Positions 53,759 through 62,122 of a DNA stretch of 64,000 nt are shown piece after piece. Position 1 is the stretch's first letter, and each line of letters begins with the position of its first letter. Below the pieces are notes generated by a model. The model searched no databases and had not been told where the DNA came from. It saw nothing but the letters and a program-made list of their open reading frames with translations. The position numbers were made by a program, and so were the translations under genes. This stretch comes from Clavibacter michiganensis subsp. insidiosus (GTDB taxonomy: Bacteria > Actinomycetota > Actinomycetes > Actinomycetales > Microbacteriaceae), in the NCBI RefSeq assembly GCF_002240565.1, contig NZ_MZMO01000001.1:2542001-2606000 (forward strand). The letters are read 5' to 3'.

Positions 53759-55116
53759 GAGGCGAGCGCCGCCTTCCGGATCCGGGTGGTGCGACGCGCC
53801 TGGCCCGGCGCGGGCAGGCGGAAGACCGCCCGCACGAGCGGGGGCGCCGCGATGAACAGGACGATGAGCGACTGGACGACCACGACGATGTCGATGGGGA
53901 CGCCCTCGGCCGCCTGCATCGAGAAGCCGCCGGCCTTGAACGCGCCGAACAGGATCCCCGCGACGAAGACGCCCCACGGCCGGCTGCGGCCGAGCAGCGC
54001 CACCGTGATGGCGTCGAAGCCGATGCCCGCGTCGATCCCCGAGCTGAAGCCCGTGGTGACCGTGCCGAGCACCTGGCTCGCCCCGGCGAGGCCCGCGAGC
54101 CCGCCCGAGATGAGCATGGCGTAGAGGTAGGAGTTCTTCACGTCGATGCCGGCGACCCGCGCGGCGCTCGGGTTCTCGCCCACCGCGCGGAACCGGAAGC
54201 CGAGGCCCGAGCGGTTGAGGAGGTACCAGACGATCACGGTCGCGAGGACGACCACGAGGAAGCCCGCGTGCAGCGAGTACCCGTCGCCGAGGAGCGCCGG
54301 GAAGATCGCGGTGTCCTGCATCGCGGGCGTCTTCGGGTTGTTCGACCCGGGCGCCTGCAGGAGGCCCGGCGTCCGCAGCAGGTAGGAGATCAGGTAGAAC
54401 GCGACGTAGTTGAGCATGATCGTGACGATCACCTCGTGCGCGCCGGTGCGCGCCTTGAGGAGGCCGACGATCCCGCCCCAGACCGCGCCGCCGACGATGC
54501 CCGCGCCGACGGCGAGCACCAGGTGGATCACGGGCGGGAGGTCGAAGCTGAAGCCGACCCAGCCGGCGCACGCGGCGGCGATGAGCATCTGGCCGCGGGC
54601 GCCGATGTTGAACAGGCCCACGCGGAACGCGAGCGCGACGCCGAGGCCGGCCGCGATGAGCGGGGTCGCGAAGGTCAGCGTCTCGGTGAGCGGCTTGATG
54701 CCGTTCGCGAAGCCCGGCCGGCGGAAGTTGTAGATCGACCCCTGGAAGAGCGCGGAGTACGCGCCCGAGGCGGCGTCCCATGCGGCCCGCAAGGTGTCCG
54801 TGGGGCGTTGGAAGAAGTATCCCGCCGCCTTCTGCGTCTCCTCGTCGGTGACCGCGATGAGCAGCGCGCCGACCACGAGCGAGAGCACGACCGCGAGCAC
54901 CGACAGCAGCGCGCTGCCGGAGGCGATCTCGCGGAGGACCTGGCCGGCGCGGGATCCCCCGTCGCCGTCGGCGGTCGCCGCGGCGGGCACGCCCGCGGGC
55001 GCCTCGGCGCGCGTGGGGTCGCCCACGGATCCGGCCTCGCGACCGGAGGCGGGCAGCTGCCCCGCGGACGGGTCCTCGGGCCCCTGGCCCTCGGGACGAG
55101 TGGTGTCGTCGGTCAT
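53755..55116 (-). CDS. Nucleoside ABC transporter permease (first)
   Basis: A 453-residue permease. A hydrophilic, probably disordered N-terminus of about 60 residues is followed by a membrane segment (68-90), an extracytoplasmic stretch, and LTETLTFATPLIAAGLGVALAFRVGLFNIGARGQMLI, the NupP/YufP signature. GLGFRFRAVGENPSAARVAGIDV is the coupling loop facing the ATPase, and the protein ends with a basic tail. ATG 55116 overlaps the ATPase stop by 4 bases. It is the heterodimer partner of the next permease. Confidence 0.92.
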   Translation of the reverse strand: MTDDTTRPEGQGPEDPSAGQLPASGREAGSVGDPTRAEAPAGVPAAATADGDGGSRAGQVLREIASGSALLSVLAVVLSLVVGALLIAVTDEETQKAAGYFFQRPTDTLRAAWDAASGAYSALFQGSIYNFRRPGFANGIKPLTETLTFATPLIAAGLGVALAFRVGLFNIGARGQMLIAAACAGWVGFSFDLPPVIHLVLAVGAGIVGGAVWGGIVGLLKARTGAHEVIVTIMLNYVAFYLISYLLRTPGLLQAPGSNNPKTPAMQDTAIFPALLGDGYSLHAGFLVVVLATVIVWYLLNRSGLGFRFRAVGENPSAARVAGIDVKNSYLYAMLISGGLAGLAGASQVLGTVTTGFSSGIDAGIGFDAITVALLGRSRPWGVFVAGILFGAFKAGGFSMQAAEGVPIDIVVVVQSLIVLFIAAPPLVRAVFRLPAPGQARRTTRIRKAALAS

Positions 55117-56654
55117 GCGGTGCGCCCTCCGGCGGTCGTGGGGGTGGGGACGGATGCGGGGACCTCGCCGGCCATCATGAGGCCGAGCACGTCGCGCGGG
55201 GTGTCGCCCGGGACGATGCCGACGATGCCGCCGCGGTACATCACGGCGATGCGGTCGGCCAGCGCCGCGACCTCGTCGAGCTCGGTGGAGACGACGATGA
55301 CGGGGAGGCCGCGGTCGCGCGTCTCGACGACGCGCGTGTGCACGAACTCGATGGATCCGACGTCGAGGCCGCGCGTGGGCTGCGCCGCGACGAAGAGGCG
55401 GAGGTCCCGGCTGAGCTCGCGGGCGAGCACCACCTTCTGCGCGTTGCCGCCGGAGAGCCGGCCGACGTGCGTGTCGATGCCCTGCGTGCGGATGTCGAAC
55501 TCGCGCACGCGGTCGCGCGCGAACTCGTCGAGGTAGCCGAGCTTCAGGGATCCGGCGACGACGAACGGCGGGCTGTCGGACCGGTCGAGCATGAGGTTCT
55601 CGGCGATGGTGAACTCGGGGACGAGCCCGTCCTCGTTGCGGTCCTCGGGCACGAAGCCCACGCCCGCGTCGAGCACCCGGCGGACGGAGCGGCCGGTGAG
55701 GCGCGTGCCGTCGAGGTCGATGGTGCCGGACACGCGCGCCTGGAGCCCGAGGATCGCCTCGGTGAGCTCGGTCTGGCCGTTGCCCTGCACGCCCGCGATG
55801 GCGAGGATCTCCCCCGCGTGCACCTCGAAGCTGACGCCGTCGACGACGACCTGGCCGGCCGCGTCGATCACCGTGAGGTCGCGCACCACGAGCGCGGCGT
55901 CGCCGGGCGTGGCCGGCTCCTTCGCCACCGTGAGCGACACGCTCCGGCCGACCATGAGCGACGCGAGCTCGGCGTTGCTGGCGGTGGGCTCGGCCTCGCC
56001 GACGACCTTGCCCAGCCGGATGACGGTGATGCGGTCCGCGACCTCGCGCACCTCGCGCAGCTTGTGGGTGATGAAGACGATGCCCGTTCCGGCGTCCCGC
56101 AGCTGCTTCATGATGACCATGAGCTCGTCGGTCTCCTGCGGCGTGAGCACGGCGGTCGGCTCGTCGAACACGAGCACCTCGGCGTCGCGCGACAGGGCCT
56201 TGATGATTTCGACGCGCTGCTGCACGCCGACGGGCAGGTCGGCGACGAGCGCGTCGGGATCCACGTCGAAGCCGAAGCGGGCGGAGATCTCGCGCACCTT
56301 CGCGCGGGCGCCGGCCAGGTCGAGCCGACCGCCGAGCTTCGTCTCCTCGTGGCCGAGCATGACGTTCTCCGCGACCGTGAAGACGGGGATGAGCATGAAG
56401 TGCTGGTGCACCATGCCGATGCCGGCCGCCATCGCGTCGCCGGGTCCGGCGAAGCGGGCCACCCGGTCGTCGAGGAGGATCTCGCCCTCCTCCGCCTGGT
56501 ACAGGCCGTAGAGGACGTTCATCAGCGTGGACTTGCCGGCGCCGTTCTCGCCCAGGAGGCAGTGGATCTCCCCCGGCTGGACAACGAGGTCGATGTGGTC
56601 GTTGGCGACCAGGGCGCCGAAGCGCTTGGTGATGCCCCGCAGTTCGAGCTTCAT
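55113..56654 (-). CDS. Nucleoside ABC transporter ATPase (double-domain, NupO/RbsA-like)
   Basis: A 513-residue protein of two fused ATPase domains. The first has Walker A LGENGAGKST (about 34-43), LPVGVQQRVEIIKAL and Walker B EVLVFDEPTAVL. The second has a degenerate Walker A GVQGNGQTE, the signature LSGGNAQKVVLARE, and FVAAQPTRGLDVGS. This asymmetric arrangement is normal for sugar/nucleoside importers of the RbsA/BmpB type. ATG 56654 is chosen over the in-frame ATG at 56687 because the domain begins directly after it and an AGGA lies 10 bases upstream. Separated from the BMP lipoprotein gene by a terminator-like hairpin. Confidence 0.94.
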   Translation of the reverse strand: MKLELRGITKRFGALVANDHIDLVVQPGEIHCLLGENGAGKSTLMNVLYGLYQAEEGEILLDDRVARFAGPGDAMAAGIGMVHQHFMLIPVFTVAENVMLGHEETKLGGRLDLAGARAKVREISARFGFDVDPDALVADLPVGVQQRVEIIKALSRDAEVLVFDEPTAVLTPQETDELMVIMKQLRDAGTGIVFITHKLREVREVADRITVIRLGKVVGEAEPTASNAELASLMVGRSVSLTVAKEPATPGDAALVVRDLTVIDAAGQVVVDGVSFEVHAGEILAIAGVQGNGQTELTEAILGLQARVSGTIDLDGTRLTGRSVRRVLDAGVGFVPEDRNEDGLVPEFTIAENLMLDRSDSPPFVVAGSLKLGYLDEFARDRVREFDIRTQGIDTHVGRLSGGNAQKVVLARELSRDLRLFVAAQPTRGLDVGSIEFVHTRVVETRDRGLPVIVVSTELDEVAALADRIAVMYRGGIVGIVPGDTPRDVLGLMMAGEVPASVPTPTTAGGRTA

Positions 56655-56690
56655 CGGATCAATCCTGTCGGTGGTTCGGGTGGACACGCG

Positions 56691-56722
56691 GCGGGGGGAC
56701 CGGCGCCTGCCGATCCCCCCGC
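56691..56722 (-). terminator. Hairpin between BMP lipoprotein and ABC ATPase genes
   Basis: GCGGGGGGA (56691-56699) pairs perfectly with 56714-56722, and CGGC/GCCG extends it inward. Acting on the minus strand it would reduce read-through from the lipoprotein gene into the transporter genes, giving excess binding protein. Confidence 0.65.
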
Positions 56723-56735
56723 GGTGCGTTCGATG

Positions 56736-57830
56736 CTACTTCGTAAGCGACGACGGCGACTCGACCGCGATCGAGCCGTCGATGATGCCGGCCTTGATCG
56801 TCTCGAGCTCGCCCGAGAGGTCCGACGGGACCTCGGACTCGTAGTCGTGGAACGAGGCGATGTCCACGCCGCCGTTCTTGAGCGTGCCCACGTAGGGCGT
56901 GGCGTCGAACTTGGCGTCCGCCGCCGTCTTCACGACGTCCTCGACGCCCGCGTCGATGCCCTTGAGCACCGAGGTGAGGAAGAGGTCCTTGAGGTCGGGC
57001 GCGGTCTCGTACGCGTCGGAGTCGACGCCCACCATGACGACCTTCTTGTCGCTGGAGTCGCGGATGGCCTCGCCGGCGCTGAGGAAGATCGGTCCGCCGA
57101 CGGGCATGATGACGTCCGCGCCCTGGTCGATGAGGGTCTGGGCCGCGGTCTTGGCCGTCTGGTTGGCGACGAACTCGCCGGTGAACGACCCGCTCTGGCT
57201 CGCGACGTCCCAGCCGATGGCCTTGACGTCCTTGCCCTTCTGCTCGTTGTAGTAGTTCACGCCGTCGACGAAGCCGTCCATGAAGATCGTGACGGTCGGG
57301 ATCTGCAGGCCGCCGAAGGTCCCGACCGTGGCGGTCTTCGAGTAGGCCGCCGCCGCGTAGCCCGCGAGGAACGCGGCCTCGCTGGTGTTGAAGGTGATGG
57401 GCTTGACGTTCGGGGCGTCGATCGAGGCGTCGTCGATGATCGCGTACTCGATCTCGGAGTTGGCGGCCGCCGCCTCCTTGGTGGCGTCCGCCAGCAGGAA
57501 GCCGACGGTGACGATGAGGCCGCAGCCCTGGTCGGCGAGGTTCGTGAGGTTCGGCGCGAAGTCGGTCTCCGCGGCGGACTCGACCGTCTTCGGGGTCTCG
57601 AGGCCGAGGTCGGTGGCCGCCCTGGTGAGGCCCTCGAAGCCGAGCTGGTTGAACGACTTGTCGTCGAAGCCGCCGGAGTCGGAGACCATGCAGGAGACGA
57701 GGTCGCTCTTGGCGGCGCCGCCGGTGCCTCCCGCGGTCGACTCGGGGGCGGCGCCGCAGCCCGCGAGGATCGCGGTGATGCCGACGGCGGCGAGACCGCC
57801 GAGGGCGGCCTTTCGGGTGGTGATGGTCAC
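56736..57830 (-). CDS. BMP-family nucleoside-binding lipoprotein (first copy)
   Basis: Extracytoplasmic substrate-binding protein of the adjacent importer. The 364-residue precursor has a basic start, a hydrophobic core and lipobox ILAGC with the lipid-attachment Cys at 25. The mature part has VSCMVSDSGGFDDKSFNQLGFEGL, typical of BMP/PnrA proteins, where Asp/Phe contact the nucleoside. DQGCGLIVTVGF, TFNTSEAAFLAGYAAA, TVGTFGGLQIPTVT and MPVGG follow. The start is GTG 57830, with GGAGG 6-10 bases upstream. A close paralogue lies 150 bases upstream. Confidence 0.93.
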   Translation of the reverse strand: MTITTRKAALGGLAAVGITAILAGCGAAPESTAGGTGGAAKSDLVSCMVSDSGGFDDKSFNQLGFEGLTRAATDLGLETPKTVESAAETDFAPNLTNLADQGCGLIVTVGFLLADATKEAAAANSEIEYAIIDDASIDAPNVKPITFNTSEAAFLAGYAAAAYSKTATVGTFGGLQIPTVTIFMDGFVDGVNYYNEQKGKDVKAIGWDVASQSGSFTGEFVANQTAKTAAQTLIDQGADVIMPVGGPIFLSAGEAIRDSSDKKVVMVGVDSDAYETAPDLKDLFLTSVLKGIDAGVEDVVKTAADAKFDATPYVGTLKNGGVDIASFHDYESEVPSDLSGELETIKAGIIDGSIAVESPSSLTK

Positions 57831-57875
57831 TGTGGCCTCCAGGTGCAGCCCGGGTCAGCCGGGCGATGTGCGTTC

Positions 57876-57881
57876 ATGTTA
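57876..57881 (-). promoter_or_regulatory. Candidate -10 box of the first BMP gene
   Basis: TAACAT on the minus strand, 45 bases before GTG 57830. Confidence 0.35.
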
Positions 57882-57884
57882 CCC

Positions 57885-57900
57885 ATGCACGGGAATGCAT
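57885..57900. promoter_or_regulatory. Inverted repeat ATGCA-N6-TGCAT upstream of the first BMP gene
   Basis: Perfect 5-base arms lying 3 bases upstream of the candidate -10 box, where a repressor could block polymerase. Short, so chance is possible. Confidence 0.3.
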
Positions 57901-57980
57901 CCCGCGCCCGGATCGGGCCGCCCGGCGCAAGCGTTATCGATCCGCGACGGCCCCGAAACACCGCGGCAACACGGGCTCTG

Positions 57981-59054
57981 CTATGGCGTCGAGACCGACT
58001 TCACCTGCACGTCGCCGGAGACGATCCGGGCCTTCAGCGCGTCGAGCTCGGACTGCAGCTCGGGCGACACCTCGGCGGCGAGGTCGTGGTACTCCGCGAG
58101 GCCCACGCCGCCGTTCGCGAGCGTGCCCACGTAGGGCTCCGAGGAGAAGGACCCCTCCTGGTCGTCGGCCACGATGTCGACCACGGCCTGGCCCGTGTCC
58201 TTGAGCACGCTCGTGAGCAGGAGCGGCCGGTACTCGGCGGGCAGGGTGTCGTAGCCGTCGTTGTCGACCCAGATGAGCTTGCCGCTGCCGTGCGCGAGGA
58301 TCGCCGACGCCGCGCCCTCCCCCACCTGACCCGCCACCGGCATGATCACGTCGGCGCCCTGGTCGAGCAGGTTCTGCGTGGTGGTCTGGCCCTTCGACAC
58401 GTCCTCGAAGTCGCCGGTGAAGGTGCCGTCCTGCGCGGCGGCGTCCCAGCCGAGCGCGACGACGCTCGTGCCGTGCGCCTGGTTGTAGGCGGCCACGCCG
58501 TCGACGAAGCCGTCCATGAAGAGGGTGACGGGCGGCTGGTTGCCGCCGCCGAAGGTGCCGACCTTGCCCGTCTCGCTCACGCCCGCCGCGAGGTAGCCCG
58601 CGAGGTAGGACGCCTGCGCGGTGTCGAAGACGAGCGGCTTGACGTTCGGGGCGTCGACGACCTCGTCGACGATGGAGAAGTGCACGTCCGGGTTCTCCGC
58701 GGCCGCCGCCGACGTGGCCTCCGCCAGCTCGTAGCCGACGGTGAGGATGAAGCCGCAGCCCGTGCCGACCGCCTGCTCGACGTTCGGGGCGAGGTCGGTC
58801 TCCGACGTGGACACGAGGACGTCGGCCTGGATCCCCAGCTCCTGCTCCGCGCGCTGCAGCCCCTCCCAGCTCGACTGGTTGAAGGAGCGGTCCTGCAGGC
58901 CGCCGGAGTTGGTCACCATGCGGGCGCAGTAGTCACTCGCGGCCGCCGAGGTGGCGCCGGGCTCGGGGGCCGCGCCGCACCCGGCGAGGGCCGCGGCGGA
59001 GAGGAGGGCGATGGGCAGGATGGCGGCGCGGACGACGCGGCGGGTGCGGGGCAT
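57981..59054 (-). CDS. BMP-family nucleoside-binding lipoprotein (second copy)
   Basis: Paralogue of the next gene on the same strand. The 357-residue precursor has an Arg-rich start and lipobox ALAGC (Cys about 25). The mature part has VTNSGGLQDRSFNQSSWEGL, GTGCGFILTVGY, FDTAQASYLAGYLAA, KVGTFGGGNQPPVTLFMDGF and MPVAGQ. The contact residue after SGG differs (LQDRS against FDDKS), which may change ligand preference. ATG 59054 is 6 bases after a TAGATT box, so it is probably leaderless with its own promoter. Two binding proteins for one ABC pair would widen substrate range. Confidence 0.92.
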   Translation of the reverse strand: MPRTRRVVRAAILPIALLSAAALAGCGAAPEPGATSAAASDYCARMVTNSGGLQDRSFNQSSWEGLQRAEQELGIQADVLVSTSETDLAPNVEQAVGTGCGFILTVGYELAEATSAAAAENPDVHFSIVDEVVDAPNVKPLVFDTAQASYLAGYLAAGVSETGKVGTFGGGNQPPVTLFMDGFVDGVAAYNQAHGTSVVALGWDAAAQDGTFTGDFEDVSKGQTTTQNLLDQGADVIMPVAGQVGEGAASAILAHGSGKLIWVDNDGYDTLPAEYRPLLLTSVLKDTGQAVVDIVADDQEGSFSSEPYVGTLANGGVGLAEYHDLAAEVSPELQSELDALKARIVSGDVQVKSVSTP

Positions 59055-59060
59055 CCCCGG

Positions 59061-59066
59061 AATCTA
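59061..59066 (-). promoter_or_regulatory. Leaderless-type -10 box of the second BMP gene (TAGATT)
   Basis: TAGATT on the minus strand, 6 bases before ATG 59054; identical hexamer and spacing to add. Flanked by CCCCGG and CCGGGG arms. Confidence 0.5.
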
Positions 59067-59108
59067 ACCGGGGCGCTCCCGGCCCCTTCCGGCCGCGGAG
59101 AGCGCCTG

Positions 59109-59125
59109 AGGGGTTCGTTACCCCT
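59109..59125 (-). terminator. Short hairpin after manC
   Basis: AGGGGT and ACCCCT pair around a 5-base loop, 4 bases after the manC stop on the minus strand. A direct repeat TTCGTTAC (59114-59121 and 59125-59132) overlaps it. Weak terminator candidate. Confidence 0.4.
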
Positions 59126-59128
59126 TCG

Positions 59129-60250
59129 TTACAGGACGTCCGTCCCGCCGCTGAGCTTGAGCGCGTCCACCACGCTCTTGACGCGCTGCGCGTTCTCCTT
59201 CGTCGTCACGAGCAGGGCGTCGGGGGTGTCCACGACGACGATGTCGCGCACGCCGATGAGGCTGATCACGCGCTTGCTGTTGGCCACGACGATGCCGCTC
59301 GACGCGTCCGACAGGACGCGCGCGTCCTCGCCGAGGATCACGAGGTCGGACTTGCGGCCGCTCGAGTGCATCTTGGCGACGGAGGCGAAGTCGCCCACGT
59401 CGTCCCAGGTGAAGCGGCCGGGGATCACGGCGAGCGCGCCCCGGGCGGCGGCGGGCTCGGCGACCGCGTAGTCGATGGCGATCTTCTTGAGGTTCGGCCA
59501 CACGCGGTCGACGACGACGCCGCGGTCGGCGGTGTCCCAGGCCTCGGCGAGCTCGAGCACGCCCTTGAGCAGCTCGGGCTCGGTGCGGCCGAGCTCCTCG
59601 AGCAGGCGGTCGGCGCGGGCGATGAACATGCCCGCGTTCCAGAGGTGCGTGCCGCCCTTCACGTAGCCGCGGGCGACGCCGATGCTCGGCTTCTCCACGA
59701 ACGACGCGACCTCGAGGGCGTGCGGGGCGTCGGGGATGCTGAGCGCCTTGCCGGTGTGGATGTAGCCGAATCCGGTCGCGGGCTCCGTGGGCGTGATGCC
59801 GATGGTGGTGATGTAGCCGGCGTCGGCGGCGATGACGGCCTCGCGCACGGTGTCGCGGAAGCGGTTCGGGTCGGCGATGACGTGGTCGGCGGCGAACGAG
59901 CCGATGATGACGCCGGGCTCCCGGCGCTGGAGGATGGCCGCCGCGAGCGCGATGGCCGCGGTGCTGTCCCGTCCCTCGCTCTCGAGGACCACGTTGGGGT
60001 CGGTGAGCTCGGGGAGCTGAGCCTCGACGGCGGCGCGGTGCGCGCGGCCGGTGACCACCATGATCCGGTCCTCGCCGGACAGGGGCGCCAGGCGCTCCCA
60101 GGTGTCGCGGAGGAGCGTGCGGCCGGAACCGGTGAGGTCGTGGAGGAACTTCGGGGCGTCAGCGCGGGACAGCGGCCAGAGGCGCGAGCCCACGCCCCCC
60201 GCGGGGATCACGCTGTAGAAACGGGAGATCGCGCTCGTCTGCTCGGTCAT
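59129..60250 (-). CDS. manC: Mannose-1-phosphate guanylyltransferase
   Basis: Makes GDP-mannose from GTP and mannose-1-phosphate. The 373-residue protein has VIPAGGVGSRLWPLSRADAPKFLHDL, containing the nucleotide-binding GGxGxRLWP and catalytic Lys. FAADHVIAD provides the metal Asp, and SFVEKPSIGVARGYV and LWNAGMFI complete the core. It lacks the fused C-terminal isomerase of long ManC/AlgA forms, which agrees with a separate manA at the left edge. ATG 60250 is 6 bases after TAGTGT, suggesting a leaderless transcript. Divergent from a GT4 mannosyltransferase that probably uses the product. Confidence 0.94.
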   Translation of the reverse strand: MTEQTSAISRFYSVIPAGGVGSRLWPLSRADAPKFLHDLTGSGRTLLRDTWERLAPLSGEDRIMVVTGRAHRAAVEAQLPELTDPNVVLESEGRDSTAAIALAAAILQRREPGVIIGSFAADHVIADPNRFRDTVREAVIAADAGYITTIGITPTEPATGFGYIHTGKALSIPDAPHALEVASFVEKPSIGVARGYVKGGTHLWNAGMFIARADRLLEELGRTEPELLKGVLELAEAWDTADRGVVVDRVWPNLKKIAIDYAVAEPAAARGALAVIPGRFTWDDVGDFASVAKMHSSGRKSDLVILGEDARVLSDASSGIVVANSKRVISLIGVRDIVVVDTPDALLVTTKENAQRVKSVVDALKLSGGTDVL

Positions 60251-60256
60251 GCGCCC

Positions 60257-60262
60257 ACACTA
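60257..60262 (-). promoter_or_regulatory. Leaderless-type -10 box of manC (TAGTGT)
   Basis: TAGTGT on the minus strand, 6 bases before ATG 60250. Confidence 0.4.
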
Positions 60263-60354
60263 TCGGCACCCTGGGAAGCAGCCGGATGCGCCGAGTTCAC
60301 GCGACGGCAACGGGGCGTTCACGGGTCCGCGGCGACGGCGACGGCGCCCGTCCC

Positions 60355-60360
60355 TAGCGT
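60355..60360 (+). promoter_or_regulatory. Leaderless-type -10 box of the GT4 mannosyltransferase (TAGCGT)
   Basis: TAGCGT with 7 bases to ATG 60368. Confidence 0.4.
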
Positions 60361-60367
60361 CGAGGTC

Positions 60368-61543
60368 ATGCGCGTAGCCGTCGTCAGCGAGAGCTTCCTC
60401 CCCACCGTCAACGGCGTCACCACGAGCGTCTGCCGGGTGCTCGAGCACCTGCGGGACCGCGGGCACCAGGCCATCGTGATCGCCCCGGACGCCGGCGCCC
60501 CGTCCGAGTTCGCGGGCTTCCCCGTCCATGGCGTGCCCGCCTTCGCCTACCGCCAGTTCCCCGTCGGGATCCCCAGCCCCCAGGTGCTGCGCCTCCTCAC
60601 CGACTTCGCGCCGGACGTGCTGCACGCCGCGTCCCCCCTCTTCCTGGGCGCGCAGGCCATCGCGGCCGCGACGCGCATCGACACGCCCTCCGTCGCCATC
60701 TTCCAGACGGACGTCGCGGGCTACGCGCGCCGCAACCGGCTGGCCGCCACCGCGCCGTACGTGTGGCGGCTCGTGCGCTGGATCCACCAGGGCGCCGACC
60801 TGACCCTCGCGCCCTCGAGCGCCGCGGCCGCCGACCTCGCCGCGGCGGGCGTCGAGCGCGTCGCCCGCTGGGGCCGCGGCGTCGACCTCGACCGCTACCA
60901 CCCGCGCAACCGGGCCATGGAGGACGCGGTGGCGCTGCGGCACCGCGTCGCGCCAGGCGGCGAGACGGTCGTCGGCTACGTGGGCCGCATCGCCCCCGAG
61001 AAGCAGCTCGAGCGCCTCCAGGCCCTCCGCGGGATCCGCGGCGTGCGCTTCCTCATCGCCGGAGACGGCCCGAGCCAGGCCTCCGCCCGACGTGCGCTGG
61101 CGGGCATGCCCGTCACCTGGCTCGGCCGCGTGGGCGGTCGCGAGCTCGCGGCCGCGTACGCCGCCATGGACGTGTTCGTGCACACCGGCACGGAGGAGAC
61201 GTTCGGCCAGACCGTGCAGGAGGCGCACGCGTCCGGCCTCCCGGTGGTCGCGCCGCACGCCGGCGGCCCGATCGACCTGGTCGACCACGGGACGGACGGG
61301 TTCCTCTTCGACCCCGCCTCGCCCCGGGACGCGCACCTGCGACGGCTCGTCGACGAGCTCGTCGGGAGCGAGCCCATGCGGCTGCGGATGGGCGAGGCCG
61401 GCCGCCGCGCGGTCCTCGGCCGCTCCTGGGCCACGATCGGCGACGAGCTCATCGGGCACTACGGCCGTGCCGTCTCAGCCCGCCGGTCGGCGCTCCAGGC
61501 GACCGACCCCGCGGGCGCCGGGCCCGTCCCCGTCGTCGCCTGA
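60368..61543 (+). CDS. GDP-mannose-dependent alpha-mannosyltransferase, GT4 (MgtA/PimB-like)
   Basis: A 391-residue GT-B enzyme. MRVAVVSESFLPTVNGVTTSV (residues 1-21) with the acceptor-side NGV motif, HAASPLFLG, and VAIFQTDVAGYARR match actinobacterial mannosyltransferases that build mannolipids or lipomannan. WGRGVDLDRYHP and VGYVGRIAPEKQLERL open the donor domain. HTGTEETFGQTVQEAHASGLPVVAP supplies the E-x7-E motif. Divergent from manC, which makes the GDP-mannose donor. Acceptor (glycolipid or phosphatidylinositol) cannot be told from sequence. Confidence 0.9.
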   Translation: MRVAVVSESFLPTVNGVTTSVCRVLEHLRDRGHQAIVIAPDAGAPSEFAGFPVHGVPAFAYRQFPVGIPSPQVLRLLTDFAPDVLHAASPLFLGAQAIAAATRIDTPSVAIFQTDVAGYARRNRLAATAPYVWRLVRWIHQGADLTLAPSSAAAADLAAAGVERVARWGRGVDLDRYHPRNRAMEDAVALRHRVAPGGETVVGYVGRIAPEKQLERLQALRGIRGVRFLIAGDGPSQASARRALAGMPVTWLGRVGGRELAAAYAAMDVFVHTGTEETFGQTVQEAHASGLPVVAPHAGGPIDLVDHGTDGFLFDPASPRDAHLRRLVDELVGSEPMRLRMGEAGRRAVLGRSWATIGDELIGHYGRAVSARRSALQATDPAGAGPVPVVA

Positions 61544-61569
61544 TCTGGTCGCCGACGGCCCTCGCCCCC

Positions 61570-61583
61570 TTAGGGTGCCCTAA
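61570..61583. promoter_or_regulatory. Palindrome TTAGGG-TG-CCCTAA upstream of sdh
   Basis: Perfect 6-base arms with a 2-base spacer, located 25 bases upstream of the candidate -10 box of the succinate dehydrogenase operon. Its outer TTAGG and CCTAA resemble half of a DtxR/IdeR iron box, but the full 19-base site is not matched. Confidence 0.45.
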
Positions 61584-61608
61584 CGGGTGACCGCGCGGAC
61601 CCGGGCCG

Positions 61609-61614
61609 TAGACT
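61609..61614 (+). promoter_or_regulatory. Candidate sdh promoter -10 box
   Basis: TAGACT with GTGACC (61587-61592) 16 bases upstream as a plausible -35 element. It leaves a leader of about 65 bases before GTG 61686. Confidence 0.5.
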
Positions 61615-61685
61615 CGACGGCGACGCGCAATGTCGGCGCGAAGGCGCTCCGCCCACGGGGCACCAGCATCAGGGAGGGTCGTTCC

Positions 61686-62120
61686 GTGTCCATCAAGACG
61701 GCAGGAACCCGCGAACCGCACATCGCTCGCGCACCGAAGGTCCCCGCGGGGACGCTGTACCGGGGCCGCGAGGGCATGTGGTCATGGGTGCTGCACCGCA
61801 TCACCGGCGTGTCCATCTTCTTCTTCCTCCTGGTGCACGTGCTCGACACGAGCCTCATCCGCGTCAGCCCCGAGGCCTACAACGCGGTCATCGGCACCTA
61901 CAAGAACCCCATCATGGGCATCGGCGAGGTCGCCCTCGTCGGCGCCATCGGGTTCCACGCGCTCAACGGGCTGCGGATCATCCTCATCGACTTCTGGCGA
62001 TTCGGCGCCAAGCACCAGCGCCTCATGTTCTACGTGGTCATCGGGCTGTGGGTCGTTCTCATGGCCGGCTTCGTGCCGCGCCACCTCATCAACGTGTTCA
62101 GCGAAGCGGGATGGATCTGA
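61686..62120 (+). CDS. sdhC: Succinate dehydrogenase cytochrome b556 subunit
   Basis: Membrane anchor of complex II that helps bind heme b and quinone. The 144-residue protein has YRGREGMWSWVLHRITGVSIFFFLLVHVLDT, whose HRITG and VHVLD segments carry the usual quinone-site Arg and heme His. GFHALNGLRIILIDFW and a third membrane segment near the end complete it. GTG 61686 is chosen because GGGAGGG lies about 8 bases upstream. An in-frame GTG at 61587 overlaps the promoter. sdhD follows after 2 bases. Confidence 0.93.
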   Translation: MSIKTAGTREPHIARAPKVPAGTLYRGREGMWSWVLHRITGVSIFFFLLVHVLDTSLIRVSPEAYNAVIGTYKNPIMGIGEVALVGAIGFHALNGLRIILIDFWRFGAKHQRLMFYVVIGLWVVLMAGFVPRHLINVFSEAGWI

Positions 62121-62122
62121 TC

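Noticed and set aside
59109..59132. Overlapping direct repeat TTCGTTAC considered as an attachment or regulator site
   Set aside because: It overlaps the manC stop and a small hairpin; nothing nearby suggests integration or regulation.
55338..59471. Plus-strand frame of over 1,300 codons across the nucleoside transporter genes
   Set aside because: Shadow of the minus-strand ABC/BMP genes, which carry Walker, lipobox and BMP motifs; the long frame is compositionally biased and motif-free.
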